A stretch of DNA of 64,000 nt from Prosopocoilus inquinatus (Eukaryota > Arthropoda > Insecta > Coleoptera > Lucanidae). The notes under the pieces are model-generated. The model was not told the origin of the DNA, searched no databases, and saw only the letters and a program-made list of their open reading frames with translations. Positions 43,201 to 55,439 of this stretch are shown here, one piece after another. A program made the position numbers and the translations under genes. The stretch spans positions 11,302,001-11,366,000 of the forward strand of contig CM069875.1 of assembly GCA_036172665.1 (NCBI GenBank), given 5' to 3'. Each line of letters begins with the position of its first letter. The first letter of the stretch is position 1.

Positions 43201-46200
43201 TTGTAATATTTTAATACCACATTCAAGGTATTTTTTATAGATCTTTATTTCAATTTATTTTAACAGTTTAGTGTCTTCGGTTTGAAGTGATAGATTTTTA
43301 TTTGTTTTAGTATTTATAATCCCTCTAGATTTTATAAAAATTATCCGATATTTAAAAAATAAATTTTCGTCATTAACTTAAAAATAAACTAAGGCTGTTA
43401 AAAACTGATAGTAGCGCCAACGAATGTTCGATTAAAATTCCTTTAAAATAATATCTCACTTAAGCCACCATGCTATTTAAAATTTTGAAGTTCTTAGTGT
43501 GCTTAGGGCCGTTTTCATAATCAGATTTTAAATTTAAAGTTACTTTAACCTTAAAAAAATACAGTTGTTTCCCTACGCTTAAACTGACTTTAAATTAAAG
43601 CTTCCTTAAAGTGTGATTATGAAAATGGACGCTAGTGCCACCTTTAAACAATTTGTGGCCATTTTCATAATCAGACATTAAGGAAGCTTTAATTTAAGGT
43701 CACTTTAAGTATACGAAAACAAATGTATTTTTTTAGGTTAAAGTAACTTTAAATTTAAAGTCTGATTATGAAAATGGTCCTTAAGGCCGATTTCATAAAA
43801 GGACTTTGATTTTATAAAGAAAATATCCGATATCTAATAGAACAATTTTTTTGTTATTAACGGCCGATTTCATAATAGGACTTTAAATTTGAAGTCACTT
43901 TAACCTAAAGTTCTTAAAGTGACTTTAAATTAAAGCTTCTTTAAAGTCTGATTATGAAAGCGGCCATAAATCAAAAATAAATGAAGACTGTTAAAACTAA
44001 CAGCGTCATTGGAGTGTAGCCATTAGAGCTCCTTTAAAATAATAGGTCACTTAAGCGACCATGCCATTTAAAATTAGTATTTTTTAGCTACTAGCATTGG
44101 ACAGGGTGTTTGCAATAATTGCTAAATTTTTAACCACAGTACACCGACATCACGAACAACACGAAATAAATACCAAAAAATTTCGTATGACAAAAAGAAA
44201 ATTCCTTCATCTCTCTTATTCGGCGCCCATGAAATAACAAAAAGAACTTACAGAACTTGCTTCTCTTATCGTTGACCGTAAACATCGCGGGATGACTAAT
44301 ACGCAAGACACACTCACCAAATATCATCTGTGTGGAGGATCACATTCAAAACGTACGGTCACTATTAAACATTTTAACGTGGCGTCCATCATTAGCGACA
44401 CACAAACGAGCTCGACGAAAAAGCGATTCTTGTGTTCGTGTGCATCTCAGGATTAGCTCAAATACTGTCGATGGCATTATGAATATAATCCTCTGAAATG
44501 CTGTTCTCTCGCCGTTCGTGAATTTCGACATTTTAATAAGTAATAATCTATATAGATGGTAATCATATTTAGCTTTAACTCGTTCAATCATCTTTCACAA
44601 ACTAAACTGTTTATTCCAAAGAATACGGAGCAAGAAATTTTGTCATAATCATAAAAAATGAAGCAGATTCTTTCGCTCAGCTGTAATACGACTTATTGTG
44701 ACATTAAAAAGAACGTTTTTAATGGCCTCTCGACTTCGGCAAAGGTCACTGCTCGATTGCACATCTGTTTTGTTCCAATAAAATTTCCTTTTCTTGACCT
44801 CAAAGACATACACGTACGATTATTTCTTGCCCGATTTTCAACTACGATTTTCTCGAAATGTGTGAATCTTTTGTTGAGGACATGTAAGTTCAATCGTTCC
44901 TGTTTATGGTGATGTATTACAGGTTTAAATTTCTGCACGTATTTTACAAACACCCGGTATATGCATACCAAACCATTTTGTATAAAGTTTCACCTTTAAC
45001 GAATGTACCGCGTTAAGTTCATTCCTGTCTATTATATGCAAGAATTACACACCCATATCACATATTGTGCGTTTGCAGGCGTTTATCACATATACAATAT
45101 CATTCCTAGTTTCCATGGTGATTACTGCTGGACACTAATCCGGGATGCCCCAGAGACAAAGTATCGCCGTAAAACATCCGCAACAACATTTTGAAGTAAA
45201 TTTAATATACAGGGTGGGCCAACAGTGCGTGGGCGGAAGATTGTGGCTTTACTATTGAAAATTTTTGAAATCTGTGTGCGCAATAATAAACATATCAGTT
45301 AGATGCACAATCTAAAATTATTTAGACTTATACAGCGTGTTCCCCGTAAGTGTGTGATAACCCTAACGTATTTTTTTTTTAATGGAATATCCTGTATATT
45401 ATTGCACTATTAGATGTCTCATTATCAGTGGACGAAAATAATGTAAGGTTTTATTGACCTAAAGTTTATCGTTTTCGAGATATTGACAATTTACCGGTAA
45501 AAAAATGGCGAAATTTATTACTCCATAAAATAGTTATTTTTAAATATTGTGCTTTGAATTTTGGTGGATACATTATTTAACTATTAGAAAACAGAAATGT
45601 GTTATCAACTTGAATTTTTTCCGGGTACTTTACACAGGGTGATGCACAACGTAAATTATCATTTTTCTAAAAAAAAATTAATGGAACGCCCTGTGTATGA
45701 ACATATAGTTTACAACATCCCTTACTAAGGTTTCCGATAGTATAAGACTTTTTACGTATAGCCCTTAAACTTTGAACGTAGGAATTTTTTAAATTTATAT
45801 CTTTAAAATCTGAGTTATAATTGTAATTTAATAAACAAAATTGAATTTTTTGTGTTTCTACTGGCGTAAATTTTAACTTGTGATGACATTGGATGTTCTG
45901 TACTATTTTAATAAGCATTTAAAAACCAGTAACCTGTTTTATTGGATTAAAAACTTTCCATTTTTAGCTTAAGAAAAACCGAATTAAACACAAACGAAAC
46001 AGTTTATTAATACAAAATTAACAACAAAGAAGTGGCTGTGATTCCCAGGGCGACGATCGTGCGAGCGAGAGTGACTGTGTGTGTGCTTCCCTTCCTCGCC
46101 GTCGATACGGACAGGCAGCAGCAACGTTGCTTCCTGAGCGCGCCACTTTCAAATTCAAATTAAGCGCTAACACCATTCTGTTTAATAGGAATAAAGAAAT

Positions 46201-49200
46201 TCCTAGCAGACAGAATTTACAATATTATGGTGAAAAACCACATTTTTTAGAAATTCTTCACACAACTAACGGTCTTTTAATAAATGCATTCATGTGTTAT
46301 CACTCTAGTCATGTTTTATGTTATATTATATGTTTGTATTTTCTTGTTATTTTTGATGAGTGTTAACCGAAATAGCGATTAAAATATGTGGTTTAAGCAT
46401 GATGAAGTACCATCATATTATAACAATGACACTAGGAAATGATTTAACTAGATAGTTAATTCAATAAATAAAATACGAAAGAATTTTGAGTTGCTACCCG
46501 AACTTTTTGATTTCACTATTTTACACAGCAGAATATAAATGGGTTTAGTGAAACTCATATGGACGTCTAGATCATGAAACAGAATTATCTAGAAATGCAT
46601 TTATGTGTATTATGTCTGGACTATTAATAAATATTAATATATTTCTTAATCTATCTTAATTTATGGAATAACGAATTTTGCCATTTTTTACCGGTTAATT
46701 GTCAGTATCTCGAAAACGATAAACTTTAGGTCAATAAAACCTTACATTATTTTCGTCCACTCATAATGAGACATCTAATAGTGTAATAATATATAAGATG
46801 TTCCATTAAAGAAAAAACGTATATTAGTGTCGTCACACTCTCACGGAACACTCTGTATAAGTCTAAATAATTTTAGATTGTGCATCTAACCGAAATGTAT
46901 GTTATTGCGCACACAGATTTCAAATGTCTTCAATAGTAACGCCACAATCTTCCACTCACGCACTGTTGGCCCACCCTGTATAGAAAATCCATGGTCATTT
47001 TCTGCTTTCTTGTGAAATTTTACATAACATACAACCTGTCTTATCCATATCACAAGAAAAGTTAATTTTTCTTTACCAGTGTAATTTTAAAGTATGCTGC
47101 CGCGTGATGTCTAGTATCACTTCTGTAACCTGTTTTTCCTTACTATTCCCATAGACCTCACAGAAGAATCGTTGGGATACCTGTACGTACATTAAGTATC
47201 AAGGAAATAATAAATTTATTCTTTACTTTATCACCTGACCATATTCATTTATCCAATTAAGTATAAACATAGGTATAAGTACCGATTGTTTCAAACTGGA
47301 TATGCACTGAAGAGATCTCCTAAACCGTAACAGATACAAATATCATTAAATGGAAGAAAAGTTGCACGAATCAATGTCTAACTCGTATTCATTAACAAAA
47401 TGATTTTGATATTAATTTTGGTACGATAATTGAACTCCAACAGCCTCTCTCAATTCGTGCCTAATTAATAATTATTTAACTATGTAAACCCAAGCTCTTG
47501 ACGCAGTAGTTATGCTTGATTTCGGGCAAAGGCTTAGTGAATACATCCGCCGTCATCTTTTCTGTGGGAAGATATTCTAATTTCAATGGATGATCCATAA
47601 GCGCATGTCGAATAAAATGAAACCTAATATGTATGTGTTTAGTTCTTGAATGAAACATTGGGTTTTGAGCCAGTTTCCCTGCTGATTGATTATCATTATA
47701 AATTGTAATGTTGGATAGCTCTTTAAATCCAAGTTCTTCAAGAAAAGTTGATAAGAAAATAGCTTCTCTGGCAGCATCAGTTAAACTTAAATATTCCGCC
47801 TCAGTGGATGATAATGCTACGGTTCTTTGTTTTCTTGAACTCCAGGATATCGCTGCACCACTAAGTGTAAATGCATACCCTGAGTAAGATTTTCTGTCTA
47901 CAGTTCCCCCAGTCTGCATCTGCAAAACCGACAATTCCTCTGTTGTCACGACTATAAATCAACTTAGCATCAATTGTGCCTTGAAGGTATCGCAAAACGC
48001 GTTTTGCAGCCAACCAATGTACACTGTCAAAGCAATTATTGAATTGATTAAGCATATTCACAGCATATAACATCAGGGCGAGTTCCGACTGCAATGTGCA
48101 TTAATGCTCCTATCAATTCCCTGAAGGGATAATTAGTCTTTTCAGTTTCCGGCTTTGGAAATTGGAGTTTTTACAGGTTTGGAATTTTCCATACCAAATT
48201 TTCGTAAAACATCCTTAATATATCCACTCTGACATAACGTGATCTGTTCTTCAGTTTGTTCAATTTCTAAGCCTAAGCAATATTTTGCGAGTCCTTGACG
48301 TCAAATTTTTCGGCTAATTTTTTTTTGTTTTCTTTTACTCGATTTTGATTATTCGAAGCAATTAAAATGTCATCGACATATATAAGTAATGTTGTGGTAT
48401 CCTTCTTCTGTACATCTCTGTATATGCATGTATCTGAATTTGTTGGTTTCAGTCCAATAGATTTCAGAGTCTGATTTAATTTCGAATGCCACTGCCTTCC
48501 TGCTTGACGAAGACCGTAAATGGCTTTCCGAAGTTTGCACACTTTTTCTCCAGATTTCAGTTCTTTTAGCATTTCTTTCGCTTTCTTGATAAGTACACTA
48601 TCTTTTTCAGTTTTGATTAATTTTTGCAATTTCTCTTTCAGCAAATCGGGCAAATCGGGTGTCTATGTCACCATTTAAATATGCTGTTGTTCTATCTAAT
48701 TGAGTAATTTGCAAATTGTACTTAGCTGACAATGCCATAAGTAAACGGAGAGATTCGATTCTTGCAACTGGTGCAAATGTTTTCACAAAATCGATTCCAG
48801 GTCTTTGTGAAAAACCACGAGCTATGACTCTGGCTTTCCTCCGATATAGCGTTCCATCTGGGTTATATTTATTTCGAAGTACAGTTCGACAACTAATAAC
48901 TTTGTTGTCAACGGGTTTATTAACTAACTCAAAAGTTTCGTTAATAATGAGACTTTTAATTTCGCTGTATATAGCGTTTTTCCATTCGTCTCTATCTGGA
49001 CCTTGGATAGCTTCTTGAATTTTTATATCTGAGATACATTCATTGCAATTTCATCATAAAACGGGTCGTCGTCATCATCATTAACGCAGTCCTTATCAAC
49101 TGAAAATTGTTTAGAATCATTTTGCTTGAATTCTGCACACTCAGCAGCTTCTTCTTGTTCTTCTTCTTCATGTGGAAGATTAGTTATTATATTGTACCTT

Positions 49201-52200
49201 TTAGCAGGTCGGCCTCTTCTCCCGGTCAAAATTTTTCTTGGTCTTCCAGGGCCTCTTCTCGTACCTACGTTGATTTCTGGATTGTCAACATCTTCTTCTT
49301 CCTGATTTTCTTGACCAACAATGCGAAGATTTTGTTGCACGTCTTCATGAAACCGATACTCTTCATTATTTTTCTTGATTATTCCAGGATTCGTATCATT
49401 TGAGTCTATTTCCACTACTTTTGGCGTTGACGTGTCCTCTTCGCAGTACTTTTTCATGCAATTTTCAATTTTAGTATCATTTGTGAATTCTTGATAACTA
49501 TTTTCTGATCCAAATTCGTTGAGAAACTTTATGTCTCTGGAAATGATAATTTTCCACTCGGTCGGTACCCAAACTCTATAAGCCTTCGAACTTTCAGAAT
49601 AGCCAACGAAAATTCCTTCTATTCCACGACGTTCTTATTTTCCTTTAGTAGGAAGTTTATTTAGAATTACTTCCAAAACTCCTTAAATACTTAATATTCG
49701 GCCGACAACCTTTCCAGACTTAGTTCCTTTATTCAGTGACTTCGTTATGCATCTGTTTCGTATATGATTCGCTGTTGCGATTGCTTCCCCCCAAAATGAT
49801 GGAGGAAGTCCGGACTCTACAAGCATGCAACGTGCTGACTCAACGAGTGTGCGATTCCTACGCTCAGCGACTCCGTTTTGTTGAGGAGTGTACGGAACTG
49901 TTAAGCGTTGCTTTATTCCCGATTTCTTAAGAATCTCATTCATCCTGTCATTGCAAAATTCTTTTCCATTATCCGATTGAATGGATTTTATCTTGCGTCC
50001 CGTTTGTGTTTCCACCAAATTTTTGTAATCTTCAAATGCGATGACAGCGTTATTCTTGTTACGTAGGAAATATACGTGACACCATCTGCTATAATCGTCG
50101 ATGAACGTTATAAAATAACGTGCATCTCCTTTCGAAATCGTCCTCATTGGTCCGTATATATCGGTATGAATTATTTCAAGCAGATCCTTTGAAGAATGTT
50201 CGCTTTTCGCAAAAGGTGTGCTTGAAATTTTTCCTGCTAAACAAGTACTACATCCGCTTAAATCCATTTGGCCATCTATTTCAATTCCTAAAATTTCTTT
50301 CTTCTTTGACATTTCAATCATGTCTTTAGAATTTAAGTGTCCCAAATGGCTGTGCCATACTTTCATGTTCTTAGAATTTAAAGCTGTGGCAAGACAGGCT
50401 TTTTGTTCTTTTTCGCGCATGTAAAACAAATCGCCAATTCTGTTTGCGACAAGTTTAACGTCACCTTTGTTGTTTCTTATGATGGCACAATTTTTCTTAA
50501 AAATGACTTCATTGTCACAATCGACTATTTTTGCTACAGACATAAGATTAGTTCTAAGATCTGGCACATACAGAGCATTTCTTAAAGTAATAATGTTGCT
50601 TTTGTTGTTGTTTGAAGTTGTGATTTGTACGTCGCTTTTTGGTTTTACTGGTGTTGCTGTATTGTTTGCAAGTTTCAAATCACTGTTTACTTTTTCAGTA
50701 CGTGTGAATGAATCTTCGTTTTTACATAAATGGGAAGTGCACCCACTATCAATACACCATAAGGTATTTGCATTATTAGAATTCGGCCCTTCGATGAAAA
50801 AATTATAATGAGTTTCATCTGCGAAATTTGATTTATGGCCATTTGATTTCTTTTTTAAAAAACAAACTGATTCTTTGTGCCCTTTTTTTCCAAAAACCAC
50901 ATTTATATTTTACCTTCATATTCGATTGCTTTTGTTCCCTTTCCGCAGCGTTTCCGGCATCATTCTTCTTTCGCCTTTTAAATTTTCTTCTCAATAGATA
51001 TATAATATATAATATCACACTTGCGTATTCTGGGTCCGTAACCTGTTGGGCAGAGTACAGCGGCAATAGTAAGCAGGTAGATTCCAGAAGAACTTGTTTA
51101 TTATTCTTGAGTTATACAGAGAAAAATATAACATTACATTATGTCAAACATTGACTAACTTGATATTAATTTTGGTACGATAATTGAACTCCAACAGTAT
51201 CTTTTATGGTATACGAAATGCAACATAAGAAATCCCAAGTGAATTTAAAGGTGCTCGAATATTAGCTTCCCTTATTATTATACAGCAAAGCTGAGGTTTA
51301 AACCCTTAGCAACGATTATTTCAACAATTGTTGTGAAGGGTTTAAGCTTCGGCTCAAAGTTGAACCGTGATTGTAAAACTGGGCCTAAGATATTCCGAAA
51401 AAATTCTGCAACTAAATTCAATTAATAGCATAGCCTTGATCAGTGATAGTGAAAATTGGACAAATAATTTATAAATCTAGTCGTTTTTGAAAAAGAGATG
51501 TACAGATGTATAAAGCAATAATAAATTAAATTGCTTTGAAAAATTCAAATAAGAAACTATAAGAAAATTAGGCATAAACTGTATGTGAACAAAAATGTCA
51601 TTCTTAGAATGCAGTACATGTCTTATGGAGAATTCGGAGAGATAAAGATAACTTTATTGAAAAGCCATGAAAGATAAAGGAGGCATATAGCCATAGTTCA
51701 TACTAAGGTTATATTAAAACTTAGTAAATATCATAATGACTCAGTTGCACATTCCCCCTTATTTTTAGATTTTAGGATATAACCGTGATTTTTATCTTTT
51801 CATCAAAAACTTAAGAAGCCATTACACATTCAACTATAACAAGTGGAAAAGGCTCATTAAACATTTTGATGATGTACACAGTCCAAAAGAAAATACATTT
51901 AAAAAGTGCGTAAATATAGCTTACGGTTATTAAAACATTAATTTATTTCGTCTTTTACTTCGTAATCCAAAAGTTCCAATTTGAAATCGGCAACGTATTT
52001 TAAAATATTCCTATCGACCAGTTTACAGAATCGTAAATTAAAACTTAGATTTTTTTGTAGGCCGTCACAGTAACCTGTTTAGGTTTACTCTACAAAACTA
52101 AAAACACTTTGGACTTTCATACTGACGTCGTGACCGCAACTGCTTTCGGTGGATACTTCATCATTCTGATTGGAGCGTTTGCCGGTGAGATCACCTTTCC

Positions 52201-52457
52201 CTTTTTGCATTTACTTTTGTAAAAATGACTGCGTTTCAGGTCACATGTTGTCGAGCCCAATCAGTAAGAAGATCGACATTTTCTTTTGCCTAGCAGGATG
52301 TGCAATCTTCATAGCGGCAGGTTCCCTCAACATTAAAAAATATGAGAACTCCAGTGGTGAGCTGAGAAACTTGGGCCTGGCAAAAGCCTCGTTGGCTATC
52401 ATCAATGGTGTCTTCTTCTTGGCAGACGCTTTCTTTACATCCAGAGGAGATTATTGA
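40271..52457 (+). CDS. Four-transmembrane MARVEL/snakeskin-like protein, three exons
   Basis: Exons 40271-40312, 52061-52184 and 52240-52457: 384 nt, 127 residues plus stop. Exon 1 encodes MAVSRLGLIKFLEL and ends in phase 0 at GTGAGT. Exon 2 follows TTTTTTTGTAG in phase 0, and exon 3 is joined by a 55-bp intron (GTGAGA...TTTCAG) within a Gly codon. Four hydrophobic segments at about 8-25, 36-57, 66-84 and 100-120, a short Lys-containing loop and a charged tail (TSRGDY) indicate a small tetraspan membrane protein. The layout resembles insect MARVEL-like proteins such as snakeskin (septate junctions), but I cannot name the orthologue. The exon 1 link rests on phase, splice signals and hydropathy across 11.7 kb. 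AATAAA follows at 52460-52465 and 52570-52575. Confidence 0.75.
41016..41231. mobile_element. MITE, about 215 bp
   Basis: Inverted ends of about 30 bp with GTTAGCTAAC at 41039 and 41202 and GCGAACGTGT opposite its diverged complement. Non-coding. Confidence 0.5.
41878..42158. mobile_element. hAT-like MITE with ATCGATA repeats, 281 bp
   Basis: Ends TAGTGTTGAGCGATA and TATCGCCCAACACTA. Both halves carry repeated GTATCGATA or its complement. The flanking 8-mers match at only five positions, so any duplication has decayed. Confidence 0.6.
42455..42770. repeat. Right arm of the inverted repeat around exon 1
   Basis: Reverse complement of 39619-39943. A partial extra copy of its inner end lies at 42250-42305 (AAATAAGGTCACCTTTTTAT). 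Confidence 0.75.
43507..43975. mobile_element. Cluster of three palindromic MITEs
   Basis: Copies at 43507-43630, 43659-43780 and 43862-43975, with a fragment at 43784-43820. Each begins GGCC(A/G)TTTTCATAAT or similar and ends with the complement ATTATGAAAATGG. Near-perfect hairpins of 114-124 bp with TTTAAATTTAAAG in the arms. Confidence 0.7.
44100..44958. mobile_element. Inverted-repeat element, about 860 bp, decayed
   Basis: Ends CAGGGTGTTTG and CAAACACCCGGTA. Minus-strand frames inside (44346-44591, 44693-44971) show no catalytic motif. Possibly a dead mariner-type element. Confidence 0.35.
45210..46978. mobile_element. Foldback element with arms of about 320 bp, TA-flanked
   Basis: Starts CAGGGTGGGCCAACAGTGCG with the complement at 46959-46978, TA on both sides (45208-45209 and 46979-46980). 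The arms continue inwards through AACGATAAACTTTAGGTCAAT to about 45530 and 46665. A second end-like motif (ACAGCGTGTTCCCCG) inside each arm suggests nested insertion. The interior has a GC-rich patch at 46030-46150. Confidence 0.65.
47476..50900 (-). pseudogene. Broken copia pol
   Basis: Pieces in order: 50900-49683 zinc-knuckle end (KKGHKESVC), protease DSGCTSH, integrase HLGH and CSTC zinc ligands, and catalytic HTDIYGP, QSDNGKEF and GVAERRNRT; 49457-49023 acidic linker; 48653-48273 reverse transcriptase with AIYGLRQAGRQWH and YVDD; 48094-47861 and 47949-47476 RNase H with SSTEAEY and a C-terminal KSLGLHS. Frameshifts and stops separate the pieces, and the front half of reverse transcriptase is not open. 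It lies antisense in an intron of the host gene. Confidence 0.85.
51044..51196 (-). repeat. 5' LTR of the copia relic
   Basis: 153 bp. Its first 38 bp recur at 47405-47442, marking the truncated 3' LTR. Confidence 0.75.
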
Positions 52458-53354
52458 GAAATAAATTAATTTAAGAAAGTACCAGTATTTCATGTTGTAC
52501 TAACAATATTCTTCGGTTCAAACAAGTAAAATATAAAAGTCATGTTGCACATTTACAAATCCAGATTGAAATAAATGGGTAATGAAATGATGATTAAACA
52601 TAAGAATGTTAAGTTGTTTTACTTTTCACGACCAAAATACAATGAGTTCAATTGTATATACTTACAACATAATATGTGAGCCACAGAATCTTTTTTTTGG
52701 CTGTGAGAGTAATCACGTATGTCGTAGTTATATTGAAACTTCTTAAACCCGTTTCATTTGAACTCTCTTTTAATGGCACTTCTTACATTATAAATCAATG
52801 ACAGGCACCGTCACTGACAGTTCTTTCACACCTGTTGTCAGCCCAACCATGTAAAATTAATAATAGACATGACTGCTATGTGTTTCTCTCTCATTCATAG
52901 CCAACTCTGAAAAAAAATTCTGTGGCTCTCACATTATAATTTTTAAGAAATAAGCATGAAAATATTGAACAAATAAATGTAATTTTTTTCCATCTTTGTA
53001 GGTGTTTGTTATGCATTTATTGTTTGTTACCTCTGTATACTTGTTTTCATTTAATTTGTCAAATAAATTATTTTAACATAGCTGTCTTTCTCATACATCT
53101 CTTTATATTCAATATACCCTAGCTATCTTTTTAATTTCCTCTGTTGTCCACGTTATGAGTTCCCGAAGGAAGCATTCCACATAAGTACTCTTCACATAAA
53201 AATAGAAAGCTTCCGCAACAACTATGATGAGTTGATTATAACAGTTTAAATATCACAAGGTCAACAAAATTTAATCATTAAAATATTTTGAGGCGTTCGC
53301 CTACCTTAAAACTAAATTGATTTGTAATTTTGTGTATTGAGAGAATTGTTTACA
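52458..53354. other. 3' UTR and intergenic DNA
   Basis: Poly(A) signals at 52460 and 52570. Beyond these, AT-rich DNA with nothing recognised. Confidence 0.45.
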
Positions 53355-53356
53355 TA

Positions 53357-53972
53357 CAGTGCTATTTTTTAACTGTGGCCATAGGGATTTACTTGCTAAA
53401 AATTTTGCTTCGTGTTAACTTTTGTTCTGTTAAAATTTTAAGCTAATTTCGATTTCTGTAAAATAAATTACATACTGTATTATAAATTACACATTGCCAG
53501 AATAACAGATGCATCTTTAAGGCCGGATCTTACCACCTATCGATAAATATAACCGACGTTTAATATCCTAGGAAACCATCATCGGCACAAAAGTTTCTAA
53601 GGTTATTAACCGACGGATAAATTTATCAGGAGGTGGTAAGATCCGGCCTAAATCAATTACTTTAACATTAAAAGTGGAAATTTTTAATAAATCCAGTGGG
53701 TCAACGTTAAAGAGAAATAAGTCGCTGCCGTCTAAATGTCTGAATGACGAATTAATTTTTGATTTTGACCTACTCGATTCATATTTGATCATTATTAATT
53801 TGAAATTTACAAATTAAAATAATTAAATTAATGACGTGCCTCTTATTCTGGTAAATGTTCATTTTGTAATAAATTATATAACAAAAATTTGCTTAAGTTT
53901 AACATAAAAGTTGATTTGAGGCAAAATTTTTAGCACGTGAATTCCTATGGCCACAGTTAAAAAAAAGTGCTG
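53357..53972. mobile_element. Tc1/mariner-like element, 616 bp, with another MITE inside
   Basis: Ends CAGTGCTATTTTTTAACTGT and the complement ACAGTTAAAAAAAAGTGCTG, flanked by TA (53355-53356 and 53973-53974). Interior non-coding, interrupted by the 53521-53648 hairpin. Confidence 0.7.
53521..53648. mobile_element. Harbinger-type hairpin MITE, 128 bp
   Basis: GGCCGGATCTTACCACCT at the left and its exact complement at the right, flanked by TAA (53518-53520 and 53649-53651). Nested in the 53357-53972 element. Confidence 0.75.
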
Positions 53973-54832
53973 TAAAAATATACTCTGTAAGCTGCTCTTT
54001 AGACACTTCTACACATATACCGTGATTTTATTTTAACATGAAACATTCCTTTTCATGTTACTATAGAAACTAATTCCAATTTCTAAAAATGTCGTTGCAT
54101 GATCGTCGTCGTTAAATTTGTCCATTTTATTTTGAAACAACTGTCAGGCGATGACAACGAAAATTTTTGAAAACTTGTAATGTTTTTTGCATTAAAGAAT
54201 TCCTGTTTACTTATGTTTTAAGTTCACTTATTTCACACAAGAATATACTTGTCTAATATAATTGAAAGAGTCGCTATTATTTTGTGGTACAAGTACATGG
54301 AAAGCATTAATAATATAACAGATTCATGATAGCTCTCATCTCATGTTCTATTTTAAAAAGAACAGTTTCATTTACAAATTGTAAACGTTGCTGTGGATTC
54401 TCAGATTCGTACGTAACAGCAATATTTTATGTTAAAATAAATTCACGGTATATCATTATTTTGCTTTATAGTACTAGATCCCACTGCAACTTCTCTACGT
54501 TCATGTGTTATCTTAACGAAACACAATTCCCAATGGAAGATTCATTGAATATTATATATAGAGTCATACAATGCGACCGGGTGGTCTAGCAAAATCTTGC
54601 CGCAAGTACTTTTAATGGTAAGAACTTTTAACAACTTGACGTTTCCCTGGACTTTTGGAGCACAAGTGTGAGGTTTGCATGCAGAAGCGGCATAAGGCGT
54701 GGGCGACATGGGCCATCGCCTACAGCCTCGCGGCCTGAGGGGCCTCGCGCCTCGAAGGTTTATACAGCTTTCTTTAACCATTGCTTTAACTCATGAAAGT
54801 ATTTAGCTGCCATTAGTTTAAAAAAAATCTAA

Positions 54833-54944
54833 CAATTAGTGTTGCCAAATTACGGATAATTACCTGAACTGTGGATAAATTCCCGCATAAGGTAAATTTA
54901 TCTGCAGTTCAGGTAATTATCCGTAATTTGGCAACACTAATTGT
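54833..54944. mobile_element. Near-perfect hairpin MITE, 112 bp
   Basis: Left arm CAATTAGTGTTGCCAAATTA continuing to CCTGAACTG; right arm is its complement. TAGTGTTG ends suggest hAT type. Confidence 0.7.
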
Positions 54945-55010
54945 TGGAGTTTAGTTAAGGTAATGGACAGTTTTGGGTAACTGGTACTCTTTGTCATATT
55001 ACATGACCTT

Positions 55011-55315
55011 TATTGAACAGATAAAACAGCAACATCCTACGATCACTTTTTGACCTGTCATTGCAGTAGAATAGACAAATTGAAGCGGATTTGCTACCTA
55101 ATACGTCCCCAAGCGATCGTAGGACGTCGCTGTTTTATCTGTTCATCACTATTACATCGCAATTGCAAATAAATTGGACAAGTCGTTTTTGGTTTGCAGT
55201 GGGAATGTCGAGCTACGTCTCTGCTGACGAAGCCCCAAACAAGGCTGAAACAGCTGTGCAGAGGCTGCTCGAGGTTTTCACTGCAATGAAAAACGATTTG
55301 CAACAAAATTTTAAA
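55011..55315 (+). repeat. Hammerhead 312-bp repeat, plus-strand copy
   Basis: Starts with an inverted fragment (55020-55085) and continues through AAATTGGACAAGTCG to AAAAACGATTTGCA. The 78-codon frame seen here is the open ribozyme, not a gene. Confidence 0.7.
55209..55271 (+). ncRNA. Hammerhead ribozyme copy H7, probably inactive
   Basis: Core CTGACGA and GAAA are intact and helix I is CTCTG/CAGAG. The base before the cleavage site is G (UG), which hammerheads do not cleave, and helix II has a C-A mismatch. Confidence 0.6.
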
Positions 55316-55439
55316 TTTGATTAGTTTTTTTATTCATCTACATATTTTAAATGGTACAATTCAATATTTCTCATTTTTTTATATTATATTCTTGCCTTTT
55401 TAAAATTTATTAAAACATGAATGTCATATTATTCTTAAC

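Larger units (their letters stand above)
47405..51196 (-). mobile_element. Ty1/copia retrotransposon relic
   Basis: Minus orientation. 5' LTR 51044-51196 (153 bp, TGTTGGAG to CCCAACA), followed by GGTTACGGACCCAG, a copia-type initiator-tRNA primer site with changes. The 3' LTR is reduced to 38 bp (47405-47442), after a purine-rich tract. Most of gag is missing. Confidence 0.85.
40313..52060 (+). other. Intron 1 of the four-TM gene, 11.7 kb of transposon-rich DNA
   Basis: Contains a MITE (about 41016-41231) with TGTTAGCTAACA-containing ends, a hAT-like MITE (41878-42158), the right arm of the 39.6-kb inverted repeat, three copies of a palindromic MITE (43507-43975), an inverted-repeat element (44100-44958), a long-armed element (45210-46978) and a copia relic (47405-51196). 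41370-41530 is a GC-rich patch of unknown origin. 51200-52050 holds only a small palindrome near 51290-51375. Confidence 0.65.

Noticed and set aside
54542..54781. 79-codon minus-strand frame rich in Pro/Arg
   Set aside because: Low-complexity composition, no motif and no gene context.
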